DNA of 64,000 nucleotides from Coriolopsis trogii (taxonomy: Eukaryota > Basidiomycota > Agaricomycetes > Polyporales > Polyporaceae). This document shows, piece by piece, positions 1-11,986 of this stretch (the stretch's first letter is position 1; the number at the start of each line of letters is the position of its first letter). The translations under genes were made by a program, and so were the position numbers. Location of the stretch: the NCBI GenBank assembly GCA_020543525.1, contig JAHYIO010000006.1, forward strand, positions 186,001 to 250,000, in the 5' to 3' direction. The notes beneath the pieces are model-generated. The model searched no databases. It was not told the DNA's origin and was given only the letters and a program-made list of their open reading frames with translations.

Positions 1-2596
1 CAGTCTAGAACCCCCATCCTTACGGCCTGTCGCGTTAATCTCTGCCCACCCTGAGGTCCTTACACTCGCGCAACGTATAGAACAGGAAGAAGAGCACCTT
101 GTCGACTCCAGCGTCTCCCGACCACAGCTATACAGCCCTCCGGGGGTACAATTCACGCGGGAGACGTGGTGGGATGCCTTAGTCTCCTCTTACGCATTGT
201 CTCCTGGCCCTTCCTGTACCTCGTGCCCTCCCGGCTCCCAGCCACTCACGCCGACCGTCCGTGACGCTGCGATTTCGCACATCGCTTCTGACCTCCGCTT
301 CTTCTTCCATGTCTCTCTCCATTGGTTCTCTTTCCTTCACGTCCCCCGGTTTTTTTCATCCGTTTTCGATCCACATCGACGGCGCTCAGTCCAGCCAAGT
401 CTCGTCCTAGCTGCTCTTGCGTTTTCACTGTTCTCCCAAAGTTCAGAACTCGAGCGTGGAGGGAAAGGACGTGAGCGAGCCCTGCAACTTCTGGACCAAG
501 CACAGGCTGCATTCGATGCGAGTCTCAGTTCGGGGTGGATTGACGTCGGACTCATTCAAGCCGCCTGGGTAGCGTAGCCTTTCATTGTCTCTCATAGACT
601 TCGGCTAACGCGTCTCGTGCCCAGCTCCTAGCCATCTTCGAGATGCAGGCTCATCCACTGGCCAATTCCCAGCGCTCGCGCACTGCATTCAGAATGCTCG
701 ACTCTCTGATTCGAGCACTTTCGCTTACCACGCTCGACGTTGACGACCCGCGTGTGACGGTCTTCGTACCCGGGGCTGTCCCCGTCGTGCCCAACACCTC
801 CTCCTCCTTCACGACGCCTTCCCCTCCTGGTCTGGACCCTTTTGAGGTCTTCCCCAACCACGGGCTCATCTCAGCATTCCCCGACTCCCCGCCGACACAT
901 CCGTCTCCTCAAAGTCCCGGAGTCGCGCCACCGCCATTCGTGCCCAGTCCGACCATTTCCCCACAGCCATACGCGAGCCCTTCCAAATGGTCGTGCGGCT
1001 GCTCTGCATATGCGTTGGGGACGACCTGGCCGCAGGCGGCGAGTCTGACGCCAGCGTGGACGAACATGCCGATGTGGCCGTGCGACGTCGACCCGGGCGC
1101 GAGCGAGGGCGAGATGCAGAAGGAAGAGTGCCGGCGGGTGGTGTGGGCGACCGTCATGCTCACCGTATCACACAGCACGAAGACGACGGCGGGCACGGAC
1201 CGCGAACCACAGCATTTGTGGATTAAAGACCCGGCGAACGTACGTTCCGCTTCTCCATTGATGCTCGCGAGCGTGTCTGTTGTTGACGGATTTGATGCGA
1301 GACAGTACGCGCTCCTCTTCCCTGGGGAGAACTTCACGCCGCTCGGGATGCCGGCGATTGTGTCGTCGAAGGACTCGGTTTGGGCGCTGTATATGCGCAC
1401 CCTCTTCCTCTGGAATAGCTGTTTGCGCATGCGAGGAGGCGTGAACATGTCTAGTGCTGACCGTGCGCAGTTTGCGATGGGAGCGTGGCTCGAGCTCGAC
1501 AATGTCGAGGCCGCCATGGACCGGCATACGTGCGATATTCAGTCGGGGTTTATGCTGCAGATGCGGGAGGTGTTGTTTAAGTGCGTGCCCTCCATAGCCC
1601 TTCGTCCGAGCTTCTTCAATATGATATGCTTATCTCCGAACGGCAGTACGCGCATGGTCGTTTCGAACGAGTTCAGGCGATACATCCCCGAGGCGTTAAC
1701 GTACGTGCAACCCTCTCTGAGGGATAGTCGCCATCTTGACCAATTCCGCTCCTTCAGGGCTTCCGGTCAACTGTTTTACCACGAGAAAGCCGAGCATTGG
1801 TGTAAGTATCCTTCCGTCCTTCCACGCCCTGGAGCGATAATGATGCGTCTCGCAGTGAAGCACTTGCTGCAAATCGCACACAGCTTCCGCGAAGGGCAGA
1901 TACAGGCTACCAAGGGCTACCCCAGCGAGAACACCAGGCGATGCTTCCTCATGTACTGGTTCATGTCTCACATCCTCAGGTGCGTGTCAAGCGCTCCAGT
2001 TCATGACAACAACTCAGCTTCCCATCTTGGTGCTTCTAGGGCGCTCTCGTTGTGGTATGCTGACCCTTCACTCACGATTGCGCTCGATGTTGCAAAGGCG
2101 TTCGCCCCCTGTGTCGAATTCATGATGCTGATCTGGCCCTCCCCGAGTACGTCTTCCCTCCGTCGTCTCCACTCCGAATCTTCCATCACTCTCGACTGAC
2201 GGTTCCGTAGGCCAGCGCAGGGAATACGAAGGCCTCCGCAACTGGCTGGTGCGCTCGTGCCAGATCGCCGGGGTCCCTCCACCTGTTCGCGCGATCCCCG
2301 TCCCACCCCGTCCTCCGAGTTCGCAGCCTCTCGCTCCCGCCCCCGACCCAGCGCTAGCGCCAGCGTCAGCCTCTGCTTCCATGCCTATGCCACATCCCAA
2401 CCCAAACACTATCGTCCCTGTGATCACGAAGGGCCACGTCCACGGTACGCCTGTCACCACTACCATGATCGAGCCGCACGTCGTCCAGCAAGGTCCGCCC
2501 GGGTTACCGAGCTTCCAACCGCTCGCCCGGCAGGTCCCTGTGCATCATGTTCATCCTGCTCAATCTCATCATGCGCATCCCTACGCTCATATGTGA
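1..2596 (+). CDS. Fungal-specific (MHR) transcription factor, 5' truncated by window
   Basis: The frame is open at the first base, so the N-terminus with any Zn2Cys6 cluster lies outside the window. The readable part starts with an ETWWDALVSSY segment and a hydrophobic helical stretch typical of the middle homology region of Zn2Cys6 regulators, followed by LIQAAWLLAIFEMQAHPL across an intron at 569-624. Further introns are at about 1240-1305, 1580-1666, 1702-1758 and later, with normal GT-AG ends. The C-terminus is rich in Pro, Ala and His and ends HHAHPYAHM. It should act in the nucleus as a sequence-specific regulator; targets cannot be told from the sequence. Family assignment is fairly secure. 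The internal exon borders between 1570 and 2220 are my own splice choices and less certain. Confidence 0.78.
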
Positions 2597-5400
2597 CGTG
2601 ACTGACAGTGCTCGGAAGTCCGACATGCGTCTCGGTTGCTTCGTGTATCATACTCACAGCTATTCATCGCGGTCTCCGACGCTACCTTACAGAATCGGTA
2701 TCTATTAGTTATTATGTCTTGTACAACCCAGTAGCCACTTCGTCTTCGCGTTTGATTCTCTCCCCGAACCCGTCGCGCGCCCACGTCCAGGTACGTCATG
2801 ATGCCGACATGGTGCCAAGATGGCATCGTCACGACCCTGAACGCCTTGTATATCACGCGCGGTGAAAGCGTGCAGTATTGAACGACGATGATGTCTGGCG
2901 CAGCAGATCGGGCATTGGGATAAGCCGCGACGATTCCCAAACGGTCATCACTTCGCAAAGGTTGATAGTATATGTACTTCAGGTCGATTGTTTTCATCGC
3001 CCACCATGGGTCGTTCTGCCGGCCGTAAGCATTCAGGAGCGGTGTGCGCGGAAGCCGCCGACGCTGCCACCACGAGTGCACCGTCCGCGATGTGCATCTC
3101 CGAGCTGAGCGGGGGTAGCTACTGCCTGTGGCGGGCCTTTAGAGGAAGAGAACCGGCAGGGGTGGGGTGGGACGCTCGGAGAGGAAGGCAAATCAGCTAT
3201 GCTTGGAATAAGCCCGGCTTCTTCTCCCGGCCATCTCGGTCATTACCAGACGTTCTGAATCCACGGGTCCCTTGTGAATACGGGGCGGCATGCGGCGGGC
3301 ATGAATACAAAAAGACGTCGAGCTTGTGAATGTGGAGCGGATCTGGAAATGGCCGGTTGAAGATCCCTGGCGCGTGAGCTTGCTGCTGCAGATGATCAAG
3401 CGGAAACCTTGTAGTTGGGAGTACATATGATGAACGAGGGATCCGAGGACGCTGGCACGGGACACGTGCATGGACAGCTTCAGAGTACTGCGGCAAGCGC
3501 TCTTGTTCCATATTCGAAGCGGCGCGCACCGACGGCGACGCGCAGGTTGCCGGCGGCGGATGACACGCTACACGCCCTCCCGTGAGGATGGTGACGTTCA
3601 CCACGACGCGGTCTCGCGGCACGCCGTCCGATGCAACCCACTGAGATGACGCCCGATGCGGCAGAACCTGGGAGACCGTTTCGTGGGCATGGGCGGAATC
3701 CGGTCGCGACATGCCCATCGGCTCGAGTCTCGGACTTTGTAGGGAGCATACGGACGTCAGAGACGCTTCGGCCTATTCGAGGGCGGTCGGACCTCCCAGC
3801 GGACGGTGCGAACGGTCGCGGAAGACTCGGAAGGGGGTGTGCTCGCCCCCGGGTCTCGTTGTCCACGTTCGAGCCGAACCTCGAGGCCAGAAGTTCGGCG
3901 GTCTCCACGAAGCATCGCAACGTGCGGAGGGAAATGAATGGAAGGACCCGAAGGCGAGCTGGAGGCTAGAACTTCGGCTACGCAACGGCTACGTCCAGGG
4001 ACGCCTCCGAGTGTGCGATGACAGCCTCGATCTCGGGGCTCGCAGAGTAGCCGCAGGTAGACATGCCCTGTTCGAAGAGTCTGCGAGCCAAACTCCGCCG
4101 TCCAGACTGGAAGAGAACACTCGCCGCAGGTGCTGTCACTTTCTCTCTCCCACCATCGCGGTGATTAGACGCACCAAGAAGTCGAACACCGCCGCCCACA
4201 GCATCCGTGCGCTGTCATTTATCAGTTATCCTGTTTTCGTCGTGTCAGATGGGCTGAGGAAAGGGAAGAAGCGCTTGAGCATAGACGCGTCTTACGGCGT
4301 GTCATCCGGCCACATCTGCCTTCTTGTCGCTCGTCTCCCACACAGTAGGGCGTGAGGCAATCGATGTACTACGCCGCGGGTCGACTGGTGCGGAACCGTC
4401 GAGTGGTACTTCGTTCGTATGCCGTTGAGAGCGGAGGCCTAGATCTCTGGTTGGACAGGGTGCTTGGGATGTCGTCGAAAGTCCGTCCGGAAGGAACCCT
4501 AGCTTCTCCGGTACGGGATGAGGAGGCTTGGGGTGTTCTCCTTATACACACCTTGGGCCCCAATCAGGTACGTCGGGATCCAGGAAGCGCGGTGAAGCAT
4601 CGAGCCTCGAACGGTCGGAAGATGAGAACGCGCAGGTAGGCGTGGGCTAGGTGTGCAGGATGGAATCGATCTTCGCACTCATGTTTTAGTCTCAAGCTGT
4701 GCTGGACGACAGACCCTCGCGCAGGACACGCTCCAGACACGCGCAGAGCGGCAGGGTAGAGCTTCCCGGTTCTGTCTCTGATCGGGGAGGTGTGCAAGCG
4801 AGTGGTGGTGGGGTCAGACGAGATCTCGATGGGCTATGAACACATATGACCACGCTTCTGACGCTGAGTAAGACTGGGTTGATCGCTTGAGGCACCCCGA
4901 CCCAAGGACGGATGGCGGTGCAGGACGCAGAGGTGTGAGAATACCACGAACGATTGGTGCTAGTTGGGCGTATGTCTGAGTCGGTGGCTGATGTCAGCTT
5001 CACACGTGCGTGGACACAGCGACGATGTTGTCCTGGATAAGTCGCAAAGGCTGGAGCGCGTGACAAGCAGAGCGCGTGTGTTGCCGTTGAGAAGAAAGAC
5101 GTGGTGAGAGAGGGGCGGGGGTGGACATGTTCGCGGAGATTGGCTGACTTGGACCAAAATAGACAAGGGCGAGGAGGAGAGCCCGAGGGAGCGGGCACGG
5201 TAGATAAGATCTGGATCTGTGTGCTCATTATGGGGGGCGTGGCTGAATATGGCGATCCCGGCGGATCCAGGCTGCCGGGGTGGGGAGATCTGAGATGGGG
5301 CACGGCCACGTGGGATGGATCAGAGAGGGGAAAGGACGTCTTAAGGCGACGTCCGCGCCCGCGCTTCCCTCCTTCATCTCTCCCATCACCCCCTCCTCCC
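2597..5400. other. Long intergenic region, no supported gene
   Basis: About 2.8 kb between the transcription factor and TUP1. It holds several open frames over 100 codons on both strands (for example 2587-3081 minus and 3711-4355 plus), but they start at non-ATG codons or show no recognisable domain. The part nearest TUP1 (about 5100-5400) is GC-rich and probably contains its promoter and 5' leader. Confidence 0.5.
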
Positions 5401-8400
5401 ATGTCCTCCACAATATACAACGTACGTGTCACCCCTTCTCCCCGCTGCATCTCCCTCACTCATCCCCTCACTTCTCAAGCATAAGCACCTCCAACCTGCG
5501 GGGACTCTCCCCCCGCCCATCGGTTCCACCGTTCTCAACAACTGCTTCAACTCCATCCGTGAAGAGTTCCAGAATATCCAAGAGCAGTGCGATATTCTTC
5601 GGGCGCAAAGAGACGAGTTTGAGAACAAAAGTGCGTCGTCTCAGTATCTCTTTTTCAATCTACCCGCCTCTCAACACACAAAACCTCCGCGAACAAACAG
5701 TCACCAACCAGGTGAACGAACTCAACATCATCCGCCAGTCACTCTACGACCTCGAGACGCAGCATGGCAAGATCCGCCAGCAGTATGAAGAGGACCTCCG
5801 CATCCTTCGCGCCGAACTCGACTCGTATAAGCGCCGAGGCGCTCCCGAACCGCTCGGTCTTGCTTCCCTCGGTCGTGACCGTGAGCGCGAACGGGAGCGC
5901 GAGTTTGCTCAACGCGAGAGAGAAGCACGCGACCGCGACCGTGATCGTGACCGCGACGTCGTCATGGGCAATACCGGCCCTCCCCGCCCTGACGCGCTAG
6001 GACGCGATGCTCTTGGCCTCGGGCGGCCCCCAGTGCCTAGTGGACCCCCTCCTGGTCCCGGAGGCGAACCGCTCGGTCCCCTCGGCTTGACGCCCCATGC
6101 TGGTCCCGTTGGTCTTGGCGTAGGTGCCGGTCCTGGTGGAGGAGGTGGATATGGCGATCCCTATTACAGTGGGCGTGATCGTGACAGGGACCGTGAGCGG
6201 GACAGGGAGAGGGACAGAGATAGAGACAGGGACAGAGGAGACCGGTCGATGCTGGACAGGGAGCGAGAGAGGGATCGCGAGGGAAGGGAGGTGAAGAGGA
6301 TCAAGACAGAAAGAGACCGGATGAAGCCTGAGCGTCCAGGTAAGCTCTCTGCTCCGAGTTCCCGCGTTTACACACTCTTAACATGCCCCATCCCTCTCCT
6401 CTCTCGCCCTGTCGTTCGCCTGTTCATTCTCACGACCTTCTTTGTTCAACTTTCTCTCACGTGCCCATGCTCGCTCGCGTCCCCGTCGTGTCCGCAAAAT
6501 ACGCCCTGTCAACCGCCCGCACGCGTCACTCCCGTCCTGTGCCCTTCCCATGCTCAAACTTCGGATGACTAGACCCCTTCTCTCCCTCAATGGGTCCTCA
6601 GCCACCACCGTCTCATCTTACTTCTCACCACCACCATCAATCAATTTCCCTCGGTCCGGCAGCCCCTCTCCCACCACCTTCCGCTAACGGCGCACCCCCT
6701 ACTCCGTCGGGCGGGCCGCCCTCAGCTGCACAGGCTACTCCAAAGCTTCCCCCAACGCCAAGTGCGGGGCCACCATACACGACAGGACCGGGCGGAACAG
6801 GGCGGGCACCGGGAGGGCAAGGGTCAGGACAAGAAGGCGCGAACGGGGCGGCGGGTAAGTGCGGGGCATCTCTTTGTGCTATCGATGCCTTTCGTTTCGT
6901 TTGTGATCGGTTCCGCGTCTTGTGCGTGCGTGTCGCTCACGCCTGTTTGAATTCCCGTAGGTCCCCAGCCGTATCCTCCGACACCTACCGCAACTTCTTC
7001 TACCACTCAAGAAGGATCGTCATCGATGGCTGGTACTACGTTACCTCCGCCTCCGTCGTCGTCGTCACAAATGCCGCCAATGCCCGTTGACTTGAGCATG
7101 GATCCTCATACCGTTCCCCCAGAGTTGAAGAACGAGGGTCCTGATTGGTTCGCCATCTTCAACCCTGCTCCACCTGGTCCGGGTGATGGCCCAGGCGCAC
7201 CCAAGAAGAGGGCATTGGATGTGAAACTGGTGCACACGTTGATGCACGAGAGGTGTGTATCTTGTGCCATGAGATAAAGTATCATGCTCATGGTCGGCGA
7301 TATAGTGTCGTCTGCTGCGTCCGATTCTCTGCCGATGGCAAATACCTTGCGACAGGATGCAACCGTACTGCACAAATCTATGACACGAAGACGGGACAGA
7401 AAACTTGGTGAGTGTTCTAACGCGAACCCACTTCTCCTATTCTCATGTTCGCGGTGCGTATTAGCGTGCTCGTGGATGAGGCAGCAAGCAAAACGGGAGA
7501 TCTCTATATCCGCAGTGTCTGCTTTAGTCCAGACGGCCAGTACCTCGCGACAGGCGCGGAGGACAAACAGATTCGGGTACGTGTATACCTATCATCGCGG
7601 GCCTTTCATTTTGCATACCGTCGACGTCACTCTCGACCATTATCGACGCCCACACATCGATGCTCATCTGTCGTGATGTCGCTTACTCACTCGCTTGTCG
7701 ATGCAGATCTGGGACATCCAGCAGAAGCGCATCAGAACGGTTTTCGAGGGCCACCAGCAGGAGATTTACTCTCTCGACTTCTCTCGAGACGGCCGACTCA
7801 TCGTGTCAGGATCGGGCGACCGCACTGCGCGTATCTGGGACATGAATGACATCGACTCGGCATGCAAAGTTTGTGAGTACAAGTCCGCCCTTTGAGCAGC
7901 ACAGAATTTCTCATCATTTGTCTCCACGCGACAGTGAACATCCGTGAGCCGGACAACGTCGACGCTGGGGTCACTTCGGTTTGCATCTCACCCGATGGGC
8001 GTTTCGTTGCTGCGGGTTCCCTTGACACCGTTGTGCGCATCTGGGACGTTCAGACTGGACAGCTGGTCGAACGCCTCGAGGGCCACCGCGACTCGGTGTA
8101 CTCTGTCGCGTTCACTCCCGACGGCAGGGGACTCGTGTCCGGATCGCTGGACAAGACGCTCAAGTACTGGGACGTGCGGCCGTTGCTGCGGTCACGCGAG
8201 TCCGGCGCTGGGGCGTCGGGAAAGACCGGGCCCGGGCAGAGCGGCAAGGACGGCGTGGTCGAGAAGGCGAGCCAGTGCACGATGAACTTCACGGGCCACA
8301 AGGACTACGTGCTCTCGGTCGCGGTCTCGCACGACGGCAAGTGGGTCGTCTCTGGGTCGAAAGACCGTGGGGTGCAGTTTTGGGACGCGAACACGGCCGT

Positions 8401-8675
8401 CGCGCAGTGCATGCTGCAGGGGCACAAAAACTCTGGTGAGTAATTGCCTTCGGGACAATGGGTCACAGGTTGCGCGCGTTGGGACGGGATGGCTGATGAG
8501 TGCCTTGTGTGATTCCTGCAGTGATCTCGATCGATCTCAGTCCCGCAGGCAACGTTCTGGCCACGGGCAGCGGCGACTGGCAAGCACGGATATGTACGTC
8601 CCAACGGTTCTCTCGTTCGTCCGTCCACGGTGTGCTGACCGTGCACGTCCAGGGGAATACTCTCCTGTCCGGTGA
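5401..8675 (+). CDS. TUP1: General transcriptional co-repressor Tup1
   Basis: WD40 subunit of the Tup1-Ssn6 co-repressor, nuclear, recruited to promoters by DNA-binding repressors. Eleven exons join in frame to about 786 residues: 5401-5421, 5480-5630, 5701-6339, 6573-6854, 6961-7252, 7306-7407, 7465-7576, 7707-7872, 7935-8435, 8522-8593, 8653-8675. The N-terminal region ([19 protein letters not shown], then [19 protein letters not shown]) is the coiled-coil tetramerisation domain. A long Arg-Asp-Glu repeat region and Pro/Gly-rich linkers follow. The C-terminal half has seven WD repeats, from [17 protein letters not shown] to [17 protein letters not shown] at the very end. The start was chosen because the first short exon (MSSTIYN) joins in frame to the coiled coil. 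The exon 3/4 border (acceptor at 6571-6572) is the least certain join. Confidence 0.95.
6170..6300 (+). repeat. Purine-rich repeat encoding Arg-Asp-Glu tract of Tup1
   Basis: Short imperfect tandem units of the gacagggac / cgtgatcgt type encode alternating RDRDRE residues inside TUP1 exon 3. A related, shorter tract lies at 5870-5960. The repeats stay in frame and look like normal low-complexity coding sequence. Confidence 0.7.
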
Positions 8676-10107
8676 TGATGAGACAGAGCTGGTCGTTTGT
8701 CCCCCGTCTCGTTGCTCTTGTATAACAGTCTGTCGCACGCTTTCGCCGCTGTTCTTTCCCCCGCCCTCATTCTCCCTCTTACGTCTCATCTTGGCGCCTC
8801 CCCTATACGAACTCGTAACTAGTATAATGAATCGATCCCCGTGTCTCTTTCCTACTGCTGCTACTAGATGTCGCGTTGCGTCCCCCGCTGCGGCGCTTAC
8901 CCCACCTCATCCACTTCCCGCGCCGCCGCTCGTCCACCATCTCATGCCTGTGCACATCTGTGACCTGTCTCTGTCTCTGTCTCTCTCTTGAGCCGTATTG
9001 TCGTATTTGTGTGTTGTGGCTTGTCTTTGTAAAGTTCTCAGTACGTACGAACCAAGATGTATCTCTCTTCTCATGCACATCTCTTCTGCGCATCCGTCTG
9101 TCTGCTGTCAGGCCCCTTCGAGCCGTGGATGCGACTGGAGATGTCGTTGCTGTGTTGACCCAAGTAGGGATTGTAGCGTAGTTGAGAAGAGTTGAAGAGT
9201 TCGGAGCGAGCAACTCAGCAGAGCTCAATTCCACGCTAGGCAGCATAGGCGCCAGACCAGCAAAAACTTGTACTCCTACCACCACCAGCATCGAATAGAC
9301 AGAGACTGTGACGTTGCTTCGCAGTCTGACTGCGCCCAGTACAGCACATTTTGAAGACGATGCAGGCGGGGTAAATACGATGGGGCTTTCACAAGTGAAG
9401 TAGTTGTTCTTGTTATTGGGACGCTGTTCATCACTGTGCTTATCGCCTTACAGTGATCCCCAGGCCTGGGTTTCTGATGCTTTCCTAGAACTCTGATGAT
9501 TCCAGCTGCTTCTTGTTTCAGGAACTGAAGTTTAAGCTTCCGTACAGCATGTGGTGGACCACTACAATTTGGTCCAGCCACCATGTGGCTTGTGTGTGGT
9601 GGTCATTTGCACGCTACCACCTCCCAATCGCCACCGCCGGCGTGGACAACGACCAAGACCGGTTCGGCTGGTCGTTGAGTCTCTTCCCTTTGGCACCTTC
9701 TGACTTTCAAATGTCAGTCTTGCCATTCACATTCTCGCTCAGCAGACACTCTTTGATGCATCGCAGCAGCATTCACTGTCAGACATGCCGTTGGCGTCGT
9801 CCACCACAAGGTCCTCGTCTGGGTTTGAAGGCGTCTATGTACGACATAACCAACGTATTCCGGGTCAGCTGAACGGACACTGTTTGCCACGCCTGCACAT
9901 TTGTGGTTCGGAATCGGTAGTCCTCGATGGTATAAAGACAGTCGAGAGACAGCCCAGGTTTCTCGGACCAGTCCTGGTCAACAACCTCAAGCCCGATCCC
10001 GCGTCAGCTCCGCTCGCTCTCATTGCTCCAGGTGGGTTGCCTTACACGCAGGTGGTTGTCGGTACAGCCTTGTGCTGTTCGCTGAATCTGCGAGGTAGTA
10101 GGTCGCC
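8676..10107. other. Intergenic region with possible small upstream ORF
   Basis: Contains the TUP1 3' region (CT-rich microsatellite-like run at about 8960-8990) and the upstream region of the next gene. An ATG-started frame at 9785-10117 (110 codons) has no recognised domain. It could be a 5' exon of the next gene if spliced at about 9916, but this is not needed for an intact product. Confidence 0.4.
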
Positions 10108-11691
10108 ATGGAGCTGATCACGGCTGAGGACTCCTTCCGCCAGGCAGCCTCACCGGTGCTCGAACGCATCAAGAGGTCCACATTCGGCAACAATATCGAA
10201 CTCGCCCTTCCTTTCCGTACCGAAGGGGGCCCGTCTGTGAAGCTCAGAACGAAGTTCGCTGCCGCCGAGCGCCTTGTTTGCTGGGACTCTCTACATCCCA
10301 AGTACGTATTCAGAGACGGGTTTGCCCCAGCCTACGCGAAGACCGACTATCAGCAGCCCGAAGCGTACAATCTGCGAAAGTATTTGGACACCGAGATGGA
10401 AACGATCTTTGTCACTACGGTCCGACCACGTGCAGGGAGCACTGAAGACGAGCTCTTATTCTGGCGTCCCGACATCTCCGACATGGAGGGGTCGTCTTAC
10501 TTCGAGTATGAGATCTTTGCTTACGGTGGCATCGATATCGACCAGGCCCTCGGCCCGCAGAATGACAGTGGCAGAGGCGAAGTTGTCTTCCCCGGTGGCA
10601 TCCGCACGCAGTTCATCCGCGCCGCGCGTGAATATAAAGGGCTGGAGCTTGTCAAGATCTGGGACAACCCTCGCTTCGACAATACCGCCAACGGTCCAGG
10701 GCGCAGTCCGCCTCTGAAAACGCTGCCCGATCCTATGCGCCCTCTCGGCATCCCCGTCATATTCTTTCCATCCTTGGATGATGCTCCGACACCGCTTCCT
10801 CTCATTGTTCGTTCCGCAATCAGCACCGCGTCCGTTCTCCACCCATTCCTGACCGATCAGGCCATATTCTTCTGCGGGAACCGCTTTGCGGTGGTCGCCG
10901 CCTCGCCCTCTGATGACCTGGCATCAACTCCGGAGTCGGTGGTGTCGCAGACTATCGAGAGCAGCTGGCCTTCCCTGGTCAAGGCCGACATGGGGAACGT
11001 CGATGGGATGCTTCCAGATCCCCATGACCCGCACACGATGCATGTGTTCTGTTTGAACAAGTACACCCGCATCAATTTACGAGCCGGTGAGCCCAAGTGC
11101 TGCTACTTATCGTTGTGATGGGAGAATCTGATCGCGCTTGGTGATGTGCTGACACGTCAGACCTCGGCAAGAACGAACTTGTTGCCAAGAAGACCGACCT
11201 CATCGTCAATGCGTGGCCATCGCTCAAGAAGGCAAAGTTCGAGAAAATAGATGCTGTCCTTCCCGACCGGGTGGACAGTGGCTGCGCCTATGTGTTCAGT
11301 CGCGAACAATATGTCCACATCCGTCTCAAGGCCAGTACGTATCGTCAGGTCTTACTCTACAACAATCTCCACGTCTTACAGTGCGCTACAGGGAAGGCGG
11401 CGGAAGCCCTGTTGGAGGGACCAAAGTCAATTGAGGAAGGTTGGCCTGCCTTGAAGAACGCAGGCATCAAATATGTCGATACCGTCCTCGCCCACCCTCG
11501 CAACCCCACTCAGGCGTACTTCTTCTGCGGAGACTACTACGTATTGGCCAATGCTATCCCTGGTACGTTCTCTTCCGCCCAGCCGGCGCCCGACTTATTG
11601 ACGTACTTCGTCACTAGGCGTGTTGGAGACCGTACAGCCTAGGCTCGTTGAGGACGATTGGCCTTCGCTCGTTCAAGCTGGCTTCTGGTGA
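10108..11691 (+). CDS. ADP-ribosyltransferase-like domain fused to hemopexin-like repeats
   Basis: Four exons (10108-11086, 11161-11334, 11392-11562, 11618-11691) join in frame to about 465 residues. The start ATG has a strong Kozak context (gtcgccATGg) and an in-frame stop lies just upstream. Residues about 50-190 resemble the pertussis-toxin/pierisin type of mono-ADP-ribosyltransferase: a CWDSLHPKYVFRDGF segment, a beta strand FVTTV, a YGGIDIDQALG segment, and GEVVFPGGIRTQF, which holds the expected catalytic Glu (about residue 158). At the position where active enzymes have the NAD-binding Arg before W/Y-D, this protein has Cys (about residue 58), and the residue two before the Glu is Arg rather than Gln or Glu. 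Residues about 235-445 form four hemopexin-like repeats (for example VDGMLPDPHDP, IDAVLPDRVDSG, VDTVLAHPRNP, each with a following F-x-x-x-x-Y). No signal peptide is evident. Whether it is active, and on what target, is unknown. Confidence 0.72.
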
Positions 11692-11986
11692 ATAATCCAC
11701 AATGAATGGACATCAGTAAGCTCGGATACTCAGCGTATGCGAATTCAGCTCACTCGAAGCCTCATATAGCCAGAGATGCGCTCCTATAAATTTGTGGCGT
11801 GTCGTTACGTCGGAACTATGGATTCGATGTTCATTCTCCAGCTCCACCAAGAATCCGAGTCGGTGTTGTACACTATATCTTCTTTACCAAGTCACAAATG
11901 AGATTGGCGTTCGTCCTTCGTCAAATCCGCACGATCTCGGATCATATGATCCCCTTCTCGATTACAAAGTCTATGTCCACTCCCCC

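Noticed and set aside
2587..3081. 164-codon minus-strand open frame
   Set aside because: Begins with GTG, no domain, no coherent hydrophobic pattern; lies in an intergenic region.
3711..4355. 214-codon plus-strand open frame
   Set aside because: No recognisable motif, Arg/Ser-rich composition typical of chance frames in GC-rich DNA, and overlapped by equally long frames on the other strand.
4692..5459. 255-codon minus-strand frame overlapping the TUP1 start
   Set aside because: Antisense to the TUP1 leader and first exon; low-complexity Pro/Ser content, no domain.
9785..10117. ATG-started 110-codon frame upstream of the ADP-ribosyltransferase-like gene
   Set aside because: No domain; the downstream ATG at 10108 has a strong start context and yields a complete product. 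Kept only as a possible alternative 5' exon.
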